Shown: in pieces, positions 35,600 to 44,874 of the stretch
Numbering within the stretch: position 1 is the stretch's first letter
How the letters are laid out: the number at the start of each line of letters is the position of its first letter
Origin: DASVHS01 sp038244815
GTDB taxonomy: Bacteria > Acidobacteriota > Thermoanaerobaculia > Gp7-AA8
Assembly (NCBI GenBank): GCA_038244815.1
Contig: JBBRTB010000015.1
Coordinates: 1 to 64,000, forward strand
Length of the DNA stretch: 64,000 nucleotides
Direction: 5' to 3'
The notes under the pieces: generated by a model
What the model saw: the letters and a program-made list of their open reading frames with translations, nothing else
What the model was told of the DNA's origin: nothing
The model's database searches: none
Made by a program: the position numbers and the translations under genes

Positions 35600-36905
35600 A
35601 GTCCCGTTCTGGCAGACCATCCGCGGAACGACCTACGTCCGGCTGCCGGTCATCGCTTTCGGCGCAATCATGGTCATGCTCGTCGGCCTGGCCATCACGC
35701 TGTGGTCGATCAAACGCGAACCGCAGGCTTCGCTGCATGTGGAGAATCCCGGCGAGCTGCGGACGCTCATCCCTTCGATCGTGGGTGTGACCCAGGGCAG
35801 CCTCGAGCAGGGCAACAAGGTCGAGGTCCTGGAGAACGGCGACGGTTTCTTCCCGCCGCTGATGCGTGATATCGCGTCCGCGCGCGAGACGGTACACCTC
35901 GAGACGTTCATCTGGTGGGACGGCGTGATGCCCCGACGCCTGGCCGGGCTGCTGGCGCAGAAAGCACGGCAGGGCCTGGAAGTGCGGGTGCTCGTCGACG
36001 CCTCCGGCGGTCACAAGATGAAGAGTGAAACCGAGAAACTGATGACGGACGCCGGCGTTCACGTGGCCCGCTTCCACCCGCTCCGCCTCTCGAACCTGGG
36101 ACGCCTGAACAATCGCGATCACCGCAAGGAGGTAATCATCGACGGACAGATCGGTTACGTCGGCGGCTATGGCATCGCCGACCAGTGGACCGGGCACGCT
36201 CAGGATAAGGATCACTGGCGCGACACCGGCTTGCGCGTCCAGGGGCCGGTGGTGGGCCGGCTTCAGGGTGCGTTCTGTGAAAACTGGATCGAGGAGACCG
36301 GAGAGGTGCCCGCGGGCGAGAAGTACTTCAAGGCCTTGCCGGCCGCGGGGACCAGTCCGGCGCACATCGCGTACACGTCGCCCACCGGCAGCGTCTCGTC
36401 GGTCGAAGTCCTCTACTACCTGGCCATCAAGGCGGCGCGAAAAGAAATCATCATCGAGAACCCCTACCTTCTGCCGAGCAAGGAGGCCATCGATGCCATG
36501 GGCGAGGCTGTGCGCCGGGGCGTATCCGTGAAGATCATGGTGCCGTCGACAGACGCCACCGACAGCCCGATCGTGCAGCACGCCAGCCATCACAACTTCG
36601 GCACCATGCTCGAGCGCGGCGTGCGGATCTTCGAGTACCAGCCCACGCTGTCACATCAGAAACTGATCATCGTGGACGGGCTCTGGTCGTGCGTCGGGTC
36701 GACCAACTTCGACCCTCGCTCGTTCCAGATCAACGACGAGATCAGCATGGGGGTGATCGATCCGCAGGTCGCCGCGACCCTGACCGCGGCATTCAACAAC
36801 GATCTCGAGGCGTGCCGGGAACGCCATCTCGACGAGTGGGAGCACCGCTCGTTTTGGCACAAAGTCGTCGACGGGCTAGCATACCTGGCCCATGGGGAAC
36901 TCTAG
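35580..36905 (+). CDS. phospholipase D/cardiolipin synthase-family protein
   Basis: This encodes 441 residues with one N-terminal membrane segment (about 21-43). Two HKD motifs are complete: HRKEVIID near residue 180 and HQKLIIVD near 360, each followed by a Gly/Ser and Asn pattern. The layout matches bacterial cardiolipin synthases or transphosphatidylases, though only one TM helix is seen rather than two. ATG 35580 overlaps the EEP gene. Confidence 0.85.
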   Translation: MTKHKTEVPFWQTIRGTTYVRLPVIAFGAIMVMLVGLAITLWSIKREPQASLHVENPGELRTLIPSIVGVTQGSLEQGNKVEVLENGDGFFPPLMRDIASARETVHLETFIWWDGVMPRRLAGLLAQKARQGLEVRVLVDASGGHKMKSETEKLMTDAGVHVARFHPLRLSNLGRLNNRDHRKEVIIDGQIGYVGGYGIADQWTGHAQDKDHWRDTGLRVQGPVVGRLQGAFCENWIEETGEVPAGEKYFKALPAAGTSPAHIAYTSPTGSVSSVEVLYYLAIKAARKEIIIENPYLLPSKEAIDAMGEAVRRGVSVKIMVPSTDATDSPIVQHASHHNFGTMLERGVRIFEYQPTLSHQKLIIVDGLWSCVGSTNFDPRSFQINDEISMGVIDPQVAATLTAAFNNDLEACRERHLDEWEHRSFWHKVVDGLAYLAHGEL

Positions 36906-36917
36906 GCCGAAGACGCC

Positions 36918-37781
36918 ATGGTAAGCCTTCTGGTCGAAGGCCGCTGGTCCATCCGCGCCATCGGCGAGGAGGACATGCGCGGCGCGATCGCATTCCTGCA
37001 ACGCGATCCGTTGATGAACGTCTACCTCATCTCCAGACTGCTGGAAGAGCGCAGCGCGGCCGCGACGCAGATCTACGTCGTCCGCCACAACCGCGAGATC
37101 GTGCTGGTGGCGTCGCTGGCCACGAACATCGTCCTGGCCGCCGACCCCGCCGGAAAGAGCGACGTCATCGACGCGGCGGTGGCCATGGTGGCGGAGAGAA
37201 TCATCGCCCGCATGCTGCCTGTCCGCGCCATCATTTCGCCGGCCATTCTCGTCGAACAGTTGTGGTTGCGGCTGCGCACACGCATCGACCCGCCGGCCGT
37301 CGTGCGCCTGAATCAGCCCGTGTATGCGATCCGGCGCCGTCTCGACTTTCCGGATCTGACGACGGCGCGCTACGCCACGGTGGACGATCTCGATCCGCTG
37401 ATCCCGGCGTGTGCGGCCATGCACAAGGAAGAGGTCGGCATCGATCCTCTCGAGCGCGACGCGGCCGGATACCGCGAGCGGATCCGCGAACTGATCGACC
37501 GGAGGCGGGCCATCGTCCGCCTGGTTGACGGGGTCATCGCGTCGAAGTGCGAGTTCTCCGCTGTCAGCGACGAGGCCGTACAGCTCATGGGTGTCTGGAC
37601 GCATCCGCGATACCGGCGGCGAGGCCTGTCACGGGAGACGATCCGCGAGGTCTGCGGGCATCTGTTCCGGCGGGGCAAAAGCGTCACCCTGTTTGTGAAC
37701 GACTTCAATCTGCCAGCGGTCAGTCTGTATGAGACCATCGGCTTTCAGCGGATCGGCGTGAACCGCGCGCTGATCTGGTAA
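36918..37781 (+). CDS. GNAT-family N-acetyltransferase
   Basis: This 287-residue soluble protein has a C-terminal GNAT domain (about 150-287) with VWTHPRYRRRGLS, the acetyl-CoA-binding Q/RxxGxG/A variant, and a DUF4081-like N-terminal half. The acceptor cannot be deduced. It starts 13 bases after the PLD gene, so it may belong to the same transcript. Confidence 0.82.
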   Translation: MVSLLVEGRWSIRAIGEEDMRGAIAFLQRDPLMNVYLISRLLEERSAAATQIYVVRHNREIVLVASLATNIVLAADPAGKSDVIDAAVAMVAERIIARMLPVRAIISPAILVEQLWLRLRTRIDPPAVVRLNQPVYAIRRRLDFPDLTTARYATVDDLDPLIPACAAMHKEEVGIDPLERDAAGYRERIRELIDRRRAIVRLVDGVIASKCEFSAVSDEAVQLMGVWTHPRYRRRGLSRETIREVCGHLFRRGKSVTLFVNDFNLPAVSLYETIGFQRIGVNRALIW

Positions 37782-37842
37782 AGCCGCGGCCCGAACATTG
37801 CAGAATTCATCGGCGCTCGCAGGCACTGGGAGGTAGGAAACA

Positions 37843-38064
37843 ATGCCCGAAACCGGCACCGTCAAGTGGTTCAACAACGATAAGGGATACGGCTTCATCA
37901 AACGCGAAACGGGAGAAGACGTCTTCGTCCACCACACCGCCATCGTGAATCAGAGCGGCTACCGAACGCTGAACGAGGGAGAGCAGGTGGAGTTCGAAGT
38001 CAAGCAGGGCCCCAAAGGCCTTCAGGCCGAGAACGTTCACCGCGCCGACGAGCAGGCCTCCTGA
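37843..38064 (+). CDS. CspA-family cold-shock protein
   Basis: This 73-residue OB-fold RNA chaperone has RNP1 KGYGFI and RNP2 DVFVHH. A strong GGGAGGTAGG site precedes ATG 37843 by a few bases. No clear terminator follows. Cold-shock proteins of this size bind single-stranded RNA and DNA and are often among the most abundant proteins. Confidence 0.95.
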   Translation: MPETGTVKWFNNDKGYGFIKRETGEDVFVHHTAIVNQSGYRTLNEGEQVEFEVKQGPKGLQAENVHRADEQAS

Positions 38065-38078
38065 CGCCAGTCCGGGCC

Positions 38079-38234
38079 TCAGCGCATGGCGAACATCCCG
38101 AGGGTCGCGCCGAGGGCGAGCGCCGGGACCGCCTCGGCCTGCCCCTTCATCACCAGCAGCACCGCTGAGAGTGCGCCGGCCATGATGATGAGCGTGCGCA
38201 AAGCGAGATCCTGAACATTCAGGGGACGTTTCAT
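38079..38234 (-). CDS. 51-residue membrane protein downstream of argS
   Basis: This short frame reads MKRPLNVQDL at its start and contains one long or two short hydrophobic segments (about residues 13-29 and 34-50). It begins 54 bases after the argS stop on the same strand, and the stop is 15 bases from the convergent csp gene. AAAGG lies before the ATG. Start, hydrophobic pattern and basic head are consistent with a small membrane protein. No family recognised. Confidence 0.55.
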   Translation of the reverse strand: MKRPLNVQDLALRTLIIMAGALSAVLLVMKGQAEAVPALALGATLGMFAMR

Positions 38235-38288
38235 GGCCTTTGACCGACGCTTGGACGACGTCGCAGCCGCGATTCTAGCAGAACGACC

Positions 38289-40262
38289 CTACATCCGATC
38301 AGGGAGCGCGATGCCCAGGAGCCCCATTCCACCGAGCATGGTGCGTCTGAAGATCTCGGCGCAGACAGCGCGCCGCTGGCGCTCCGCGTCGTCCGTCTCG
38401 CTGGCGATCGGGAAGCGGTGGTAGAACGAGTTGAACTTCTGCGCGAGCGTGAGGAGATCGTGCGTGATCACCGAGAGCTCCAGCGAATCGACGGCACGGC
38501 GAACCGACGACGGCAGCTCCGCGGACAGCCGTACCAGCTCCCACATCTCGTCGTTGATGCCCTCATTCAATGTGAGGCGGTCGAGGTCGCGGTCGGCGAT
38601 CAGGGCATCGACCCCGCGCTCCTGCATCTTCCGGAAGATGTTCTGTACGCGCACCGTCGAGTACTGCAGGTAGGGGCCGGAGTCGCCTTCGAACGTAAGC
38701 GCCTCGGCCAGGTCAAAAGCGATCACTTTATTGCGACCAAATTTCAGCATGAAATAGCGTAATGCCGCAACCGCCACCTGATGGCCGAGCGTGCGGATCT
38801 CCTCATCGGACAACCCTTCCGCCCTCCCCTCGCGCACGGCGTCAGTCGCTTTCTCCTCGAGCGCGTCGAGCAGGTCATCGGCTTTCACGCCCAGACCCTT
38901 GCGGCCGGACATCTCCAGGTACGCGCGCGCGGCGTCTTCCTCGGAGACCTCCATGCCCAGCGCCTTCGCCGTGGCCGGAGTGAGCGCGACCATCTCGTAC
39001 GAGAAGTGGATCGAGCTCTCCGCTTCGCGCGCGTGTCCGAGCAGGGCCAAACCTTCCTTTACCACCTTCTGCAGGTACGACTGGCGGACGTCGATGACGT
39101 TGTAGACGCGGCTGGCTCCGCCGAACCTCGGCGCTGCCGGAGAGCCTTCATCGGTCGTGGTCTCCCACAGAATGCGGCCGTCGGCGTAACGGGAGAACTC
39201 GCGGTAATTGAACGTGCGATCGAGCAGTCCGAACTTCCAGAGCTGATAGGCGATGTCCTTGCCGGTGTAGGTCACCGTTCCGTTCGAGCGCACCAGGATC
39301 TTGTCCGGCTCGTCCATGCCCTCGAACTCCGCCGTCTCACCGAGCTTCATCACCCAGCAGCCCTTGTGCTTTCCCTCGCTCTCGAGGACGACGGCGCCGG
39401 ACGCTTTGAGCAGCGCGAAGGCCCGATCCCAGAAATGGAGCTGGATGATGTCGCTCTCTTTCGGCAGGAGGTCGTACTCGATGTCGAGCCGCAGCATGGT
39501 GGCGACGTGCAGGCGCACGATGGCGCGGGCCACGATCGCGGCGAGCTTCGCCGTGTCGCCTTCGCCCTGCTCGATGCGATGCAACGTATCGCGCCGCCAT
39601 TCCTGCGACTGCGGATTCTCGGCGTAGTAATGCGCCATCTTCGAATAGAGATCCCAGCAGAAATAATCAAAAGAGGCCTCGGGCCTCGGGCCTCGGGCCT
39701 CGGTTCGCTTCTGGACCTTGTCGGCGTCCTCGTTCAGCAGATGCTCGAAGGCCACGACGACGTCGGCGACCTGCACGCCCGTATCGTCGATGTAGTTCTG
39801 CGTCTCGACGTGGTGCCCGAGCCAGCGCAGGCAGCGCACCAGCGTGTCGCCGAGGACGGCGTTGCGGATGTGACCGATATGGGCGGCTTTGTTGGGATTG
39901 ATGTTCGTGTGCTCGACGATGACGCGCTGGCCCGTCGAGGCGCCGGCGGCCATGACGTTGCGCAGATGCGCGGCGGCGAACGCTCCGCGATCGAAACGGA
40001 AGTTGAGATAGCCGGCGCCTTCGATGGCCACGGACTGCACGAACAGCGGAAGCTTCAGGTCGCGGACCATGGTCTCGGCGATCTCGCGCGGCTTGCGTTT
40101 GAGTGCCCTGGCCAGTTCCAGACAGAGCGGCGTGGCCAGGTCGCCCATGTGCAGCTTCGGCGGCGCCTGCAGAACCACACGGTCGACGGCGTGCCCGAAC
40201 AGGGCCAGCACGCGCGACTTCAGAGTCTCGCTGAGTTGCTCGGTGATTTGCTCGAGGATCAT
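38289..40262 (-). CDS. argS: arginyl-tRNA synthetase
   Basis: This 657-residue class I synthetase has the N-terminal Add-1-like domain (about 1-110), the HIGH motif in AAHIGHIRN, and a C-terminal anticodon-binding domain with DALSPSE-like helical pattern and FNSFYHRFPI. It is somewhat long. A GGGCCTC heptamer array (39674-39701) encodes EARGPRPEA after VQKRT as an in-frame insertion. ATG 40262 overlaps the upstream gene stop by 4 bases. Confidence 0.96.
   Translation of the reverse strand: MILEQITEQLSETLKSRVLALFGHAVDRVVLQAPPKLHMGDLATPLCLELARALKRKPREIAETMVRDLKLPLFVQSVAIEGAGYLNFRFDRGAFAAAHLRNVMAAGASTGQRVIVEHTNINPNKAAHIGHIRNAVLGDTLVRCLRWLGHHVETQNYIDDTGVQVADVVVAFEHLLNEDADKVQKRTEARGPRPEASFDYFCWDLYSKMAHYYAENPQSQEWRRDTLHRIEQGEGDTAKLAAIVARAIVRLHVATMLRLDIEYDLLPKESDIIQLHFWDRAFALLKASGAVVLESEGKHKGCWVMKLGETAEFEGMDEPDKILVRSNGTVTYTGKDIAYQLWKFGLLDRTFNYREFSRYADGRILWETTTDEGSPAAPRFGGASRVYNVIDVRQSYLQKVVKEGLALLGHAREAESSIHFSYEMVALTPATAKALGMEVSEEDAARAYLEMSGRKGLGVKADDLLDALEEKATDAVREGRAEGLSDEEIRTLGHQVAVAALRYFMLKFGRNKVIAFDLAEALTFEGDSGPYLQYSTVRVQNIFRKMQERGVDALIADRDLDRLTLNEGINDEMWELVRLSAELPSSVRRAVDSLELSVITHDLLTLAQKFNSFYHRFPIASETDDAERQRRAVCAEIFRRTMLGGMGLLGIALPDRM
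39674..39701 (+). repeat. heptamer tandem repeat inside argS
   Basis: Four heptamers (AGGCCTC followed by three GGGCCTC) make a 28-bp array. The same array, followed by GG, occurs at 53361-53388, so a 30-base stretch is identical in argS and pxpBC. It encodes a Glu-Ala-Arg-Gly-Pro-Arg-Pro insert on the minus strand. Confidence 0.93.
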
Positions 40263-40861
40263 GACGTCTCGCAGTGCGTGGTGTCGTTCCAGAGTCTCAT
40301 TACCCAGTGATCGGCGCGGCGGACGAACACGTTCATGGCGGCATTGTCCTGCGCGAAACGGCGCGCCGTGGACAACGGAACACCCAATAACGCCGTCGCC
40401 GCGATCCGTATTGCCGTGCCGTGGGTGACCACGACGGCGCGCCGGACGCCATCGACCGAATCCAGCGCGTCCCTGACGCGGGCCAGCACCTCGCTGTGCG
40501 ATTCACCTTCCGGACAGGCGAAGCCGTCATCGGAAATCCAGCGACGATAGCTTTCCTCGTCGCTCTTCCGGACTTCGAGGAAGCGCTGCCCCTCCCAGCG
40601 TCCGTAGTTCATCTCCCGCAAGCCGTCGAGGATGCGAACGGGAAGTTCCGTCGCGGCGGCGATCGCTTCCGCGGTGGTGAGCGCGCGCCCCAGCGGCGAG
40701 GAGAAGAGGGCATCGGCGCCGGAGCCTTTCAGGCGCTGGGCGAGACGGGCGACCTGTTGCCGTCCGCGCTCCGACAATTCACTGTCGCCCCAGCCCTGAG
40801 CGATTCCGGCCACATTGTTCAATGTCTCGCCGTGACGGACGAGGATCAGTTGCTCGATCAT
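40259..40861 (-). CDS. histidine phosphatase (phosphoglycerate mutase-like) family protein
   Basis: This 200-residue protein begins LILVRHGETLNN with the catalytic His in RHGE, and has a second His in VVVTHGTAIR and the acidic E in REMNYGRWEG. The family includes cofactor-dependent mutases, alpha-ribazole phosphatase and broad phosphatases, so the substrate is open. It overlaps gpmI and argS by ATGA junctions. Confidence 0.88.
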   Translation of the reverse strand: MIEQLILVRHGETLNNVAGIAQGWGDSELSERGRQQVARLAQRLKGSGADALFSSPLGRALTTAEAIAAATELPVRILDGLREMNYGRWEGQRFLEVRKSDEESYRRWISDDGFACPEGESHSEVLARVRDALDSVDGVRRAVVVTHGTAIRIAATALLGVPLSTARRFAQDNAAMNVFVRRADHWVMRLWNDTTHCETS

Positions 40862-42408
40862 GGCCTGGCCGCGGCCGCATCGGCGGAGAGCAGACTGGCG
40901 GCAGTCATCTCCTTCGGCTTCTCGATGCCGAGAATCTCCAGGATCGTCGGCGCAACGTTGTCCAGGGCACCGCCGCGCAGCAGACCGTAGCGCTTCTTCG
41001 GATCGACGAGGATCAGCGGCACGGGATTCGTCGTGTGCGCGGTATGAGGCTGATTCGTGGCGGGGTCGAACATCAGTTCGCTGTTGCCGTGATCGGCGGT
41101 GATGAGAGCGATGGAGCCGGCGGCGGCCGCGGCGTCGAGAATCCGGCCAACCGCGAGATCGGCATCGTGCACCGCTTCCACCGCCGCTTTCATCACGCCG
41201 GTGTGTCCGACCATGTCCGGGTTGGCGATGTTGAGAACGATGAGGTCGAACTTCTTCGAGGCGATCGCTTCGACGACACGATCGGTCAGCTCGGCAACCG
41301 ACATCTCCGGCTGGAGATCGTATGTGGCCACCTTCGGAGAGGGAACGAGGATGCGCTCCTCACCCGGAAACTGCCTGTCCGACCCTCCATTGAAGAAGAA
41401 GGTCACGTGCGCGTACTTCTCGGTCTCGGCGATGCGCAACTGTTTGAGTCCCGCGTTTGAGAGCACTTCGCCGAGGTTGTTCTTCACCGGCTCGGGCGGA
41501 TAGAGCACAGGGAGGTCGAAGTCCTCGTGATAACGGTTGATCGTCACGAGCTTCGCTTTGGGACGGGCCATGCGTCTGAAGCCGGTGAACTCGTCGTCGC
41601 TGAACGCGGTGACGATCTCCCGCATGCGGTCCGCGCGGAAATTGAAGAAGAGCAGGGCGTCGCCGTCCTGCACTTTTCCAGGATGCGCGCCGTTCTCGTC
41701 GAGCACCGCGATCGGCTCCATGAACTCGTCCGTCACGTCCTGTGCGTAAAAACGCCGCACGGTCTCGAGCGGATCCTTCGTCTGTGTGCCAACGCCGAGC
41801 GTCATCAGGTCGTACCCGCGCTGCACGCGCTCCCAGCGCTTGTCGCGATCCATCGTGTAGTAGCGGCCGATGATCGTCGACAACTTCGCCTCCGGCTTGT
41901 CTCTGATGAAATCGAGCAACGCGCCGAGATACTTCTCCGCGGATTTCGGCGGCGTGTCGCGGCCATCCAGGATGGCGTGCACGTACACCTGTTTCGCTCC
42001 GTCCTCGATCGCGGCCGCGATCAGCCCGTGTAGGTGATCCTGCAGCGAATGCACACCGCCGTCCGACAGCAATCCCGCGAAGTGAATCGCCGCCGAGGCC
42101 TTCACGGCGCCGGCGAAGACGCGATTCTTCTCGAGCTCATGCCGCTCGATCGACTTACTGATGCGCACGATGTCCTGATCGACCACACGCCCCGCTCCGA
42201 TGTTGAGATGGCCGACCTCGGAGTTGCCCATCTGCCCTTCCGGCAACCCCACCGCCACACCGGAAGCCTCCAGCGTCGTCCAGGGACGGCTGCGGAACAG
42301 CGCGTCAAAGTGCGGAGTCTCCGCCTGCGCGATGGCGTTCCACTCCTTCTCTTTGCGGCAACCGAAGCCGTCGAGGACGATGAGAATCAGTGAGGGACGC
42401 TCCGCCAT
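40858..42408 (-). CDS. gpmI: 2,3-bisphosphoglycerate-independent phosphoglycerate mutase
   Basis: This 516-residue Mn-dependent alkaline-phosphatase-fold enzyme interconverts 3- and 2-phosphoglycerate. VLDGFG, GNSEVGHLNIGAGR (catalytic Ser), RFDRDRAD-like NFRADRMRE, and HTADHGN-like TADHGNSE are clear. Family length is standard. Stop overlaps the histidine phosphatase ATG. Confidence 0.96.
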   Translation of the reverse strand: MAERPSLILIVLDGFGCRKEKEWNAIAQAETPHFDALFRSRPWTTLEASGVAVGLPEGQMGNSEVGHLNIGAGRVVDQDIVRISKSIERHELEKNRVFAGAVKASAAIHFAGLLSDGGVHSLQDHLHGLIAAAIEDGAKQVYVHAILDGRDTPPKSAEKYLGALLDFIRDKPEAKLSTIIGRYYTMDRDKRWERVQRGYDLMTLGVGTQTKDPLETVRRFYAQDVTDEFMEPIAVLDENGAHPGKVQDGDALLFFNFRADRMREIVTAFSDDEFTGFRRMARPKAKLVTINRYHEDFDLPVLYPPEPVKNNLGEVLSNAGLKQLRIAETEKYAHVTFFFNGGSDRQFPGEERILVPSPKVATYDLQPEMSVAELTDRVVEAIASKKFDLIVLNIANPDMVGHTGVMKAAVEAVHDADLAVGRILDAAAAAGSIALITADHGNSELMFDPATNQPHTAHTTNPVPLILVDPKKRYGLLRGGALDNVAPTILEILGIEKPKEMTAASLLSADAAAARP

Positions 42409-42507
42409 TGCAGGCGCGGGAAGATACCAGAGGGAGACTCTGAGCGGGAGGCTGTGTGGTGAGCCGTATCAGGGCCAGGGCCTGACGCCCGGGGCCTGGA
42501 GCAGTGC

Positions 42508-42699
42508 CTACGACACCTGCTTCTCGCGCTTGAAGACCATGCCGATGTGATCGGTTGCGCCGGTCTTGAAGTTGATCGAGGTAATGCTGACCAGCTCCCA
42601 TCCTTCATCGCCGAGGCGGTTGAGCTCTTCAGCGCGGCGCGGATCCATCGAGTAGTTCTCCGACCGGACGTTGATGATCTTGTATTCCCAGGTCTTCAT
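42508..42699 (-). CDS. DUF4177 family protein
   Basis: This 63-residue protein begins MKTWEYKIINV and has LNRLGDEGWELVS, the hallmark of DUF4177. The family is widespread, short and of unknown function. It starts 45 bases after the glycerophosphodiesterase gene on the same strand and ends about 100 bases before gpmI. Confidence 0.85.
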   Translation of the reverse strand: MKTWEYKIINVRSENYSMDPRRAEELNRLGDEGWELVSITSINFKTGATDHIGMVFKREKQVS

Positions 42700-42744
42700 T
42701 GTCCGCCCCCTCCCGCGGTGCTGAATTGTTGAGCCCGAAGGATA

Positions 42745-43401
42745 TCAGGCCTGAGACCGCCATGCGACCGCCTTGTCGGGTACGTCCGTGATGACCCCGT
42801 CGCAGCCGGCGGCACGCAGGCGTTCCCAGTCGACGGCCCGATTCGGAGTCCACGGCACGACCTTCACGTTCCGCTCGTGCAGCGAACTCACCATGACCTC
42901 GTCGACATACCGATACGCGGGAAAACACCAGCCCGCGCCGAGGCGCGCGGCGTATTCCGCAAGCCCGTCGATGTAGCCGTAGACGGTGATCCCGAGGGGA
43001 ACGCCGGTTCCCCGGCGGTGCAGCGTCCCGATGATCGAGTGATCGAACGATGCCAGGACGATGTCGCGCCAGCCGGAAACGTGCTCGACGACCACGTCCT
43101 CCCATTTGCTCCGTTTGATCTCCAGCACCATGGTGGTGCGGCCGGAGTAAGGGCCCAGGCGGTCGAGGCGCTCGACGGCCACCCCTTTTTCCGATAACTG
43201 CGCGATCGAAAACGACTCCACCGGCATCTCGCCGATGTCGTCGTCGTGGTAGAGCACGGCTGTGCCGTCAGCGAGCAATCGGAGATCGGTTTCGAATCCG
43301 TCAGCGCCAGCGTCGAGGGCGGCATCGAACGACGGAATCGTGTTCTCCGGAAAGCGCTCCGGACTGCCGCGATGACCGAAGATCATGAAGGGTCTCAACA
43401 T
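42745..43401 (-). CDS. glycerophosphodiester phosphodiesterase
   Basis: This 218-residue TIM-barrel enzyme has FGHRGSPERFPENT, GFETDLRLLADG and YHDDDI, the metal and catalytic motifs of GDPD. No signal peptide is seen, so it probably acts inside the cell on glycerophosphodiesters. I start at ATG 43401 (ATG 43386 is also possible). It diverges from the response regulator at 43465. Confidence 0.9.
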   Translation of the reverse strand: MLRPFMIFGHRGSPERFPENTIPSFDAALDAGADGFETDLRLLADGTAVLYHDDDIGEMPVESFSIAQLSEKGVAVERLDRLGPYSGRTTMVLEIKRSKWEDVVVEHVSGWRDIVLASFDHSIIGTLHRRGTGVPLGITVYGYIDGLAEYAARLGAGWCFPAYRYVDEVMVSSLHERNVKVVPWTPNRAVDWERLRAAGCDGVITDVPDKAVAWRSQA

Positions 43402-43464
43402 CGTAATCTCTTGTCCCGTATCGACTAACGTGGTACGTTGCTTCGATACAGGGAGCAAGCGTCC

Positions 43465-44874
43465 ATGGCGAAAAAGATCCTTCTTGCGGATGACAGTATC
43501 ACCATCCAGAAAGTCGTCGAACTGACGTTTTCCGACGGCGACTACGAGGTGATCGCGGTCAACAACGGCGCCAAAGCCGTCGCAAAACTGTCTGAAATGC
43601 GGCCTGACATCATCCTCTCCGACATCATCATGCCGGAGAAGAACGGCTACGAAGTCTGCGAGTTCGTGAAGTCACATCCCGAGTACCGCAACATCCCGGT
43701 CGTTCTGCTGACCGGAACGTTCGAGCCGTTCGACCCTGACCGCGCCGACAAGGCCGGATGCGACGCGGTGGTCACAAAGCCATTCGAGTCTCAGAGCCTC
43801 ATCCACAAAGTGGAAGAGTTGATCGAGCAGGCGCGCAGCACAGCGTCCACGGCCCAGACTCCCGCCATACAGGAGACCCCGGCTCCGACCCATGCTCCAC
43901 CTCCCCCGCCTCCACCGGCGGCAGCAGCGCCTTCTGTTCCCGCGCCGTCGCCGTGGATGGAGGAATCGGGCGCCGCTGCGGCTCCCAGCGGATTCAGCCG
44001 CAGCGACGACCTGTTCGGCGGGAGCTCACAGCCTTCGCAGTCCTCGGCGGAGACGCCGTCCGATCCTTTCGGCTCCTCGCCGCCGGCCGAGTCGTTCAGC
44101 GGCGAAACGCGGGGGTTCCCGAAGATGAATTTCGATGATCTGCCGAAGGAGCCCGCGTCCGAGCCGGCCGCTCCGCAGTCTCCGGCGCCGGCCGCTTCAT
44201 CGCCGTGGGACGAACAACCGCCCGCTGCCAGCGGGGAGACCAGAGCGTTTCCGCGCATGAATTTCGAGGAGATGCAGCGGCCTCCTCAGCCTCCGCCGGC
44301 TTCGGAAGCCTCGCCAGAAGATCACGACTCGCCGTTCGGTGCATCTCCTGCCGCGGAGTCGTTCAGCGGCGAGACCCGCGCCTTCCCCAAGATGAGCATG
44401 GACGATATGCATGCGATGGTGAAACCGGAACTGCCGAAACCCTCGAAGGAGGCTCCCAAACCGGAGGCCGCACCTTCGCCGTGGGACCAGGAGCCCTCGT
44501 CCGGTGAAACGCACGCATTCCAGAAGATGAGCTTCGACGAGCCGGCCGAATCGCCGGGCACGTCACCGGCCACACCGGCCCCCTCACCATGGGATGAACC
44601 GGCTGCCACATCTCGATCGGGAGAAGCGATGGACGAGACGCCGAAGGAATCCGAGTCCAAGCAACCCGCGTGGGCGTCACCGGCTCCGGCCGCCTCGTCG
44701 ACCGCGAGCGGCGACGGTGTCGATCTGACCGATGAACAGGTCGAGCGGATCGCTCGCCGCGTCGTGCAGATGATCTCCGACCAGGTCATCCGCAACATCG
44801 CCTGGGAAGTCATCCCGGACCTGGCCGAAATGGTCGTCAAAGAGCGCATCCGCCAGCTCGAATCGGAAGCGTGA
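43465..44874 (+). CDS. response regulator with four-repeat Pro-rich tail
   Basis: This encodes 469 residues. An N-terminal receiver domain (1-125) has Asp9/Asp10, phosphoacceptor Asp53, and the conserved Lys in VVTKPFE. Residues 130-415 are Pro/Ala/Ser-rich with four SGETRxFPKMxFDxx repeats at 212, 256, 301 and 346, spaced about 45 residues apart. A conserved C-terminal block (about 420-469) reads DEQVERIARRVVQMIS and ends in WEVIPDLAEMVVKERI, a tail shared by response regulators of some Acidobacteriota and deltaproteobacteria. ATG 43465 follows GGGAGC. No DNA-binding domain. Confidence 0.88.
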   Translation: MAKKILLADDSITIQKVVELTFSDGDYEVIAVNNGAKAVAKLSEMRPDIILSDIIMPEKNGYEVCEFVKSHPEYRNIPVVLLTGTFEPFDPDRADKAGCDAVVTKPFESQSLIHKVEELIEQARSTASTAQTPAIQETPAPTHAPPPPPPPAAAAPSVPAPSPWMEESGAAAAPSGFSRSDDLFGGSSQPSQSSAETPSDPFGSSPPAESFSGETRGFPKMNFDDLPKEPASEPAAPQSPAPAASSPWDEQPPAASGETRAFPRMNFEEMQRPPQPPPASEASPEDHDSPFGASPAAESFSGETRAFPKMSMDDMHAMVKPELPKPSKEAPKPEAAPSPWDQEPSSGETHAFQKMSFDEPAESPGTSPATPAPSPWDEPAATSRSGEAMDETPKESESKQPAWASPAPAASSTASGDGVDLTDEQVERIARRVVQMISDQVIRNIAWEVIPDLAEMVVKERIRQLESEA

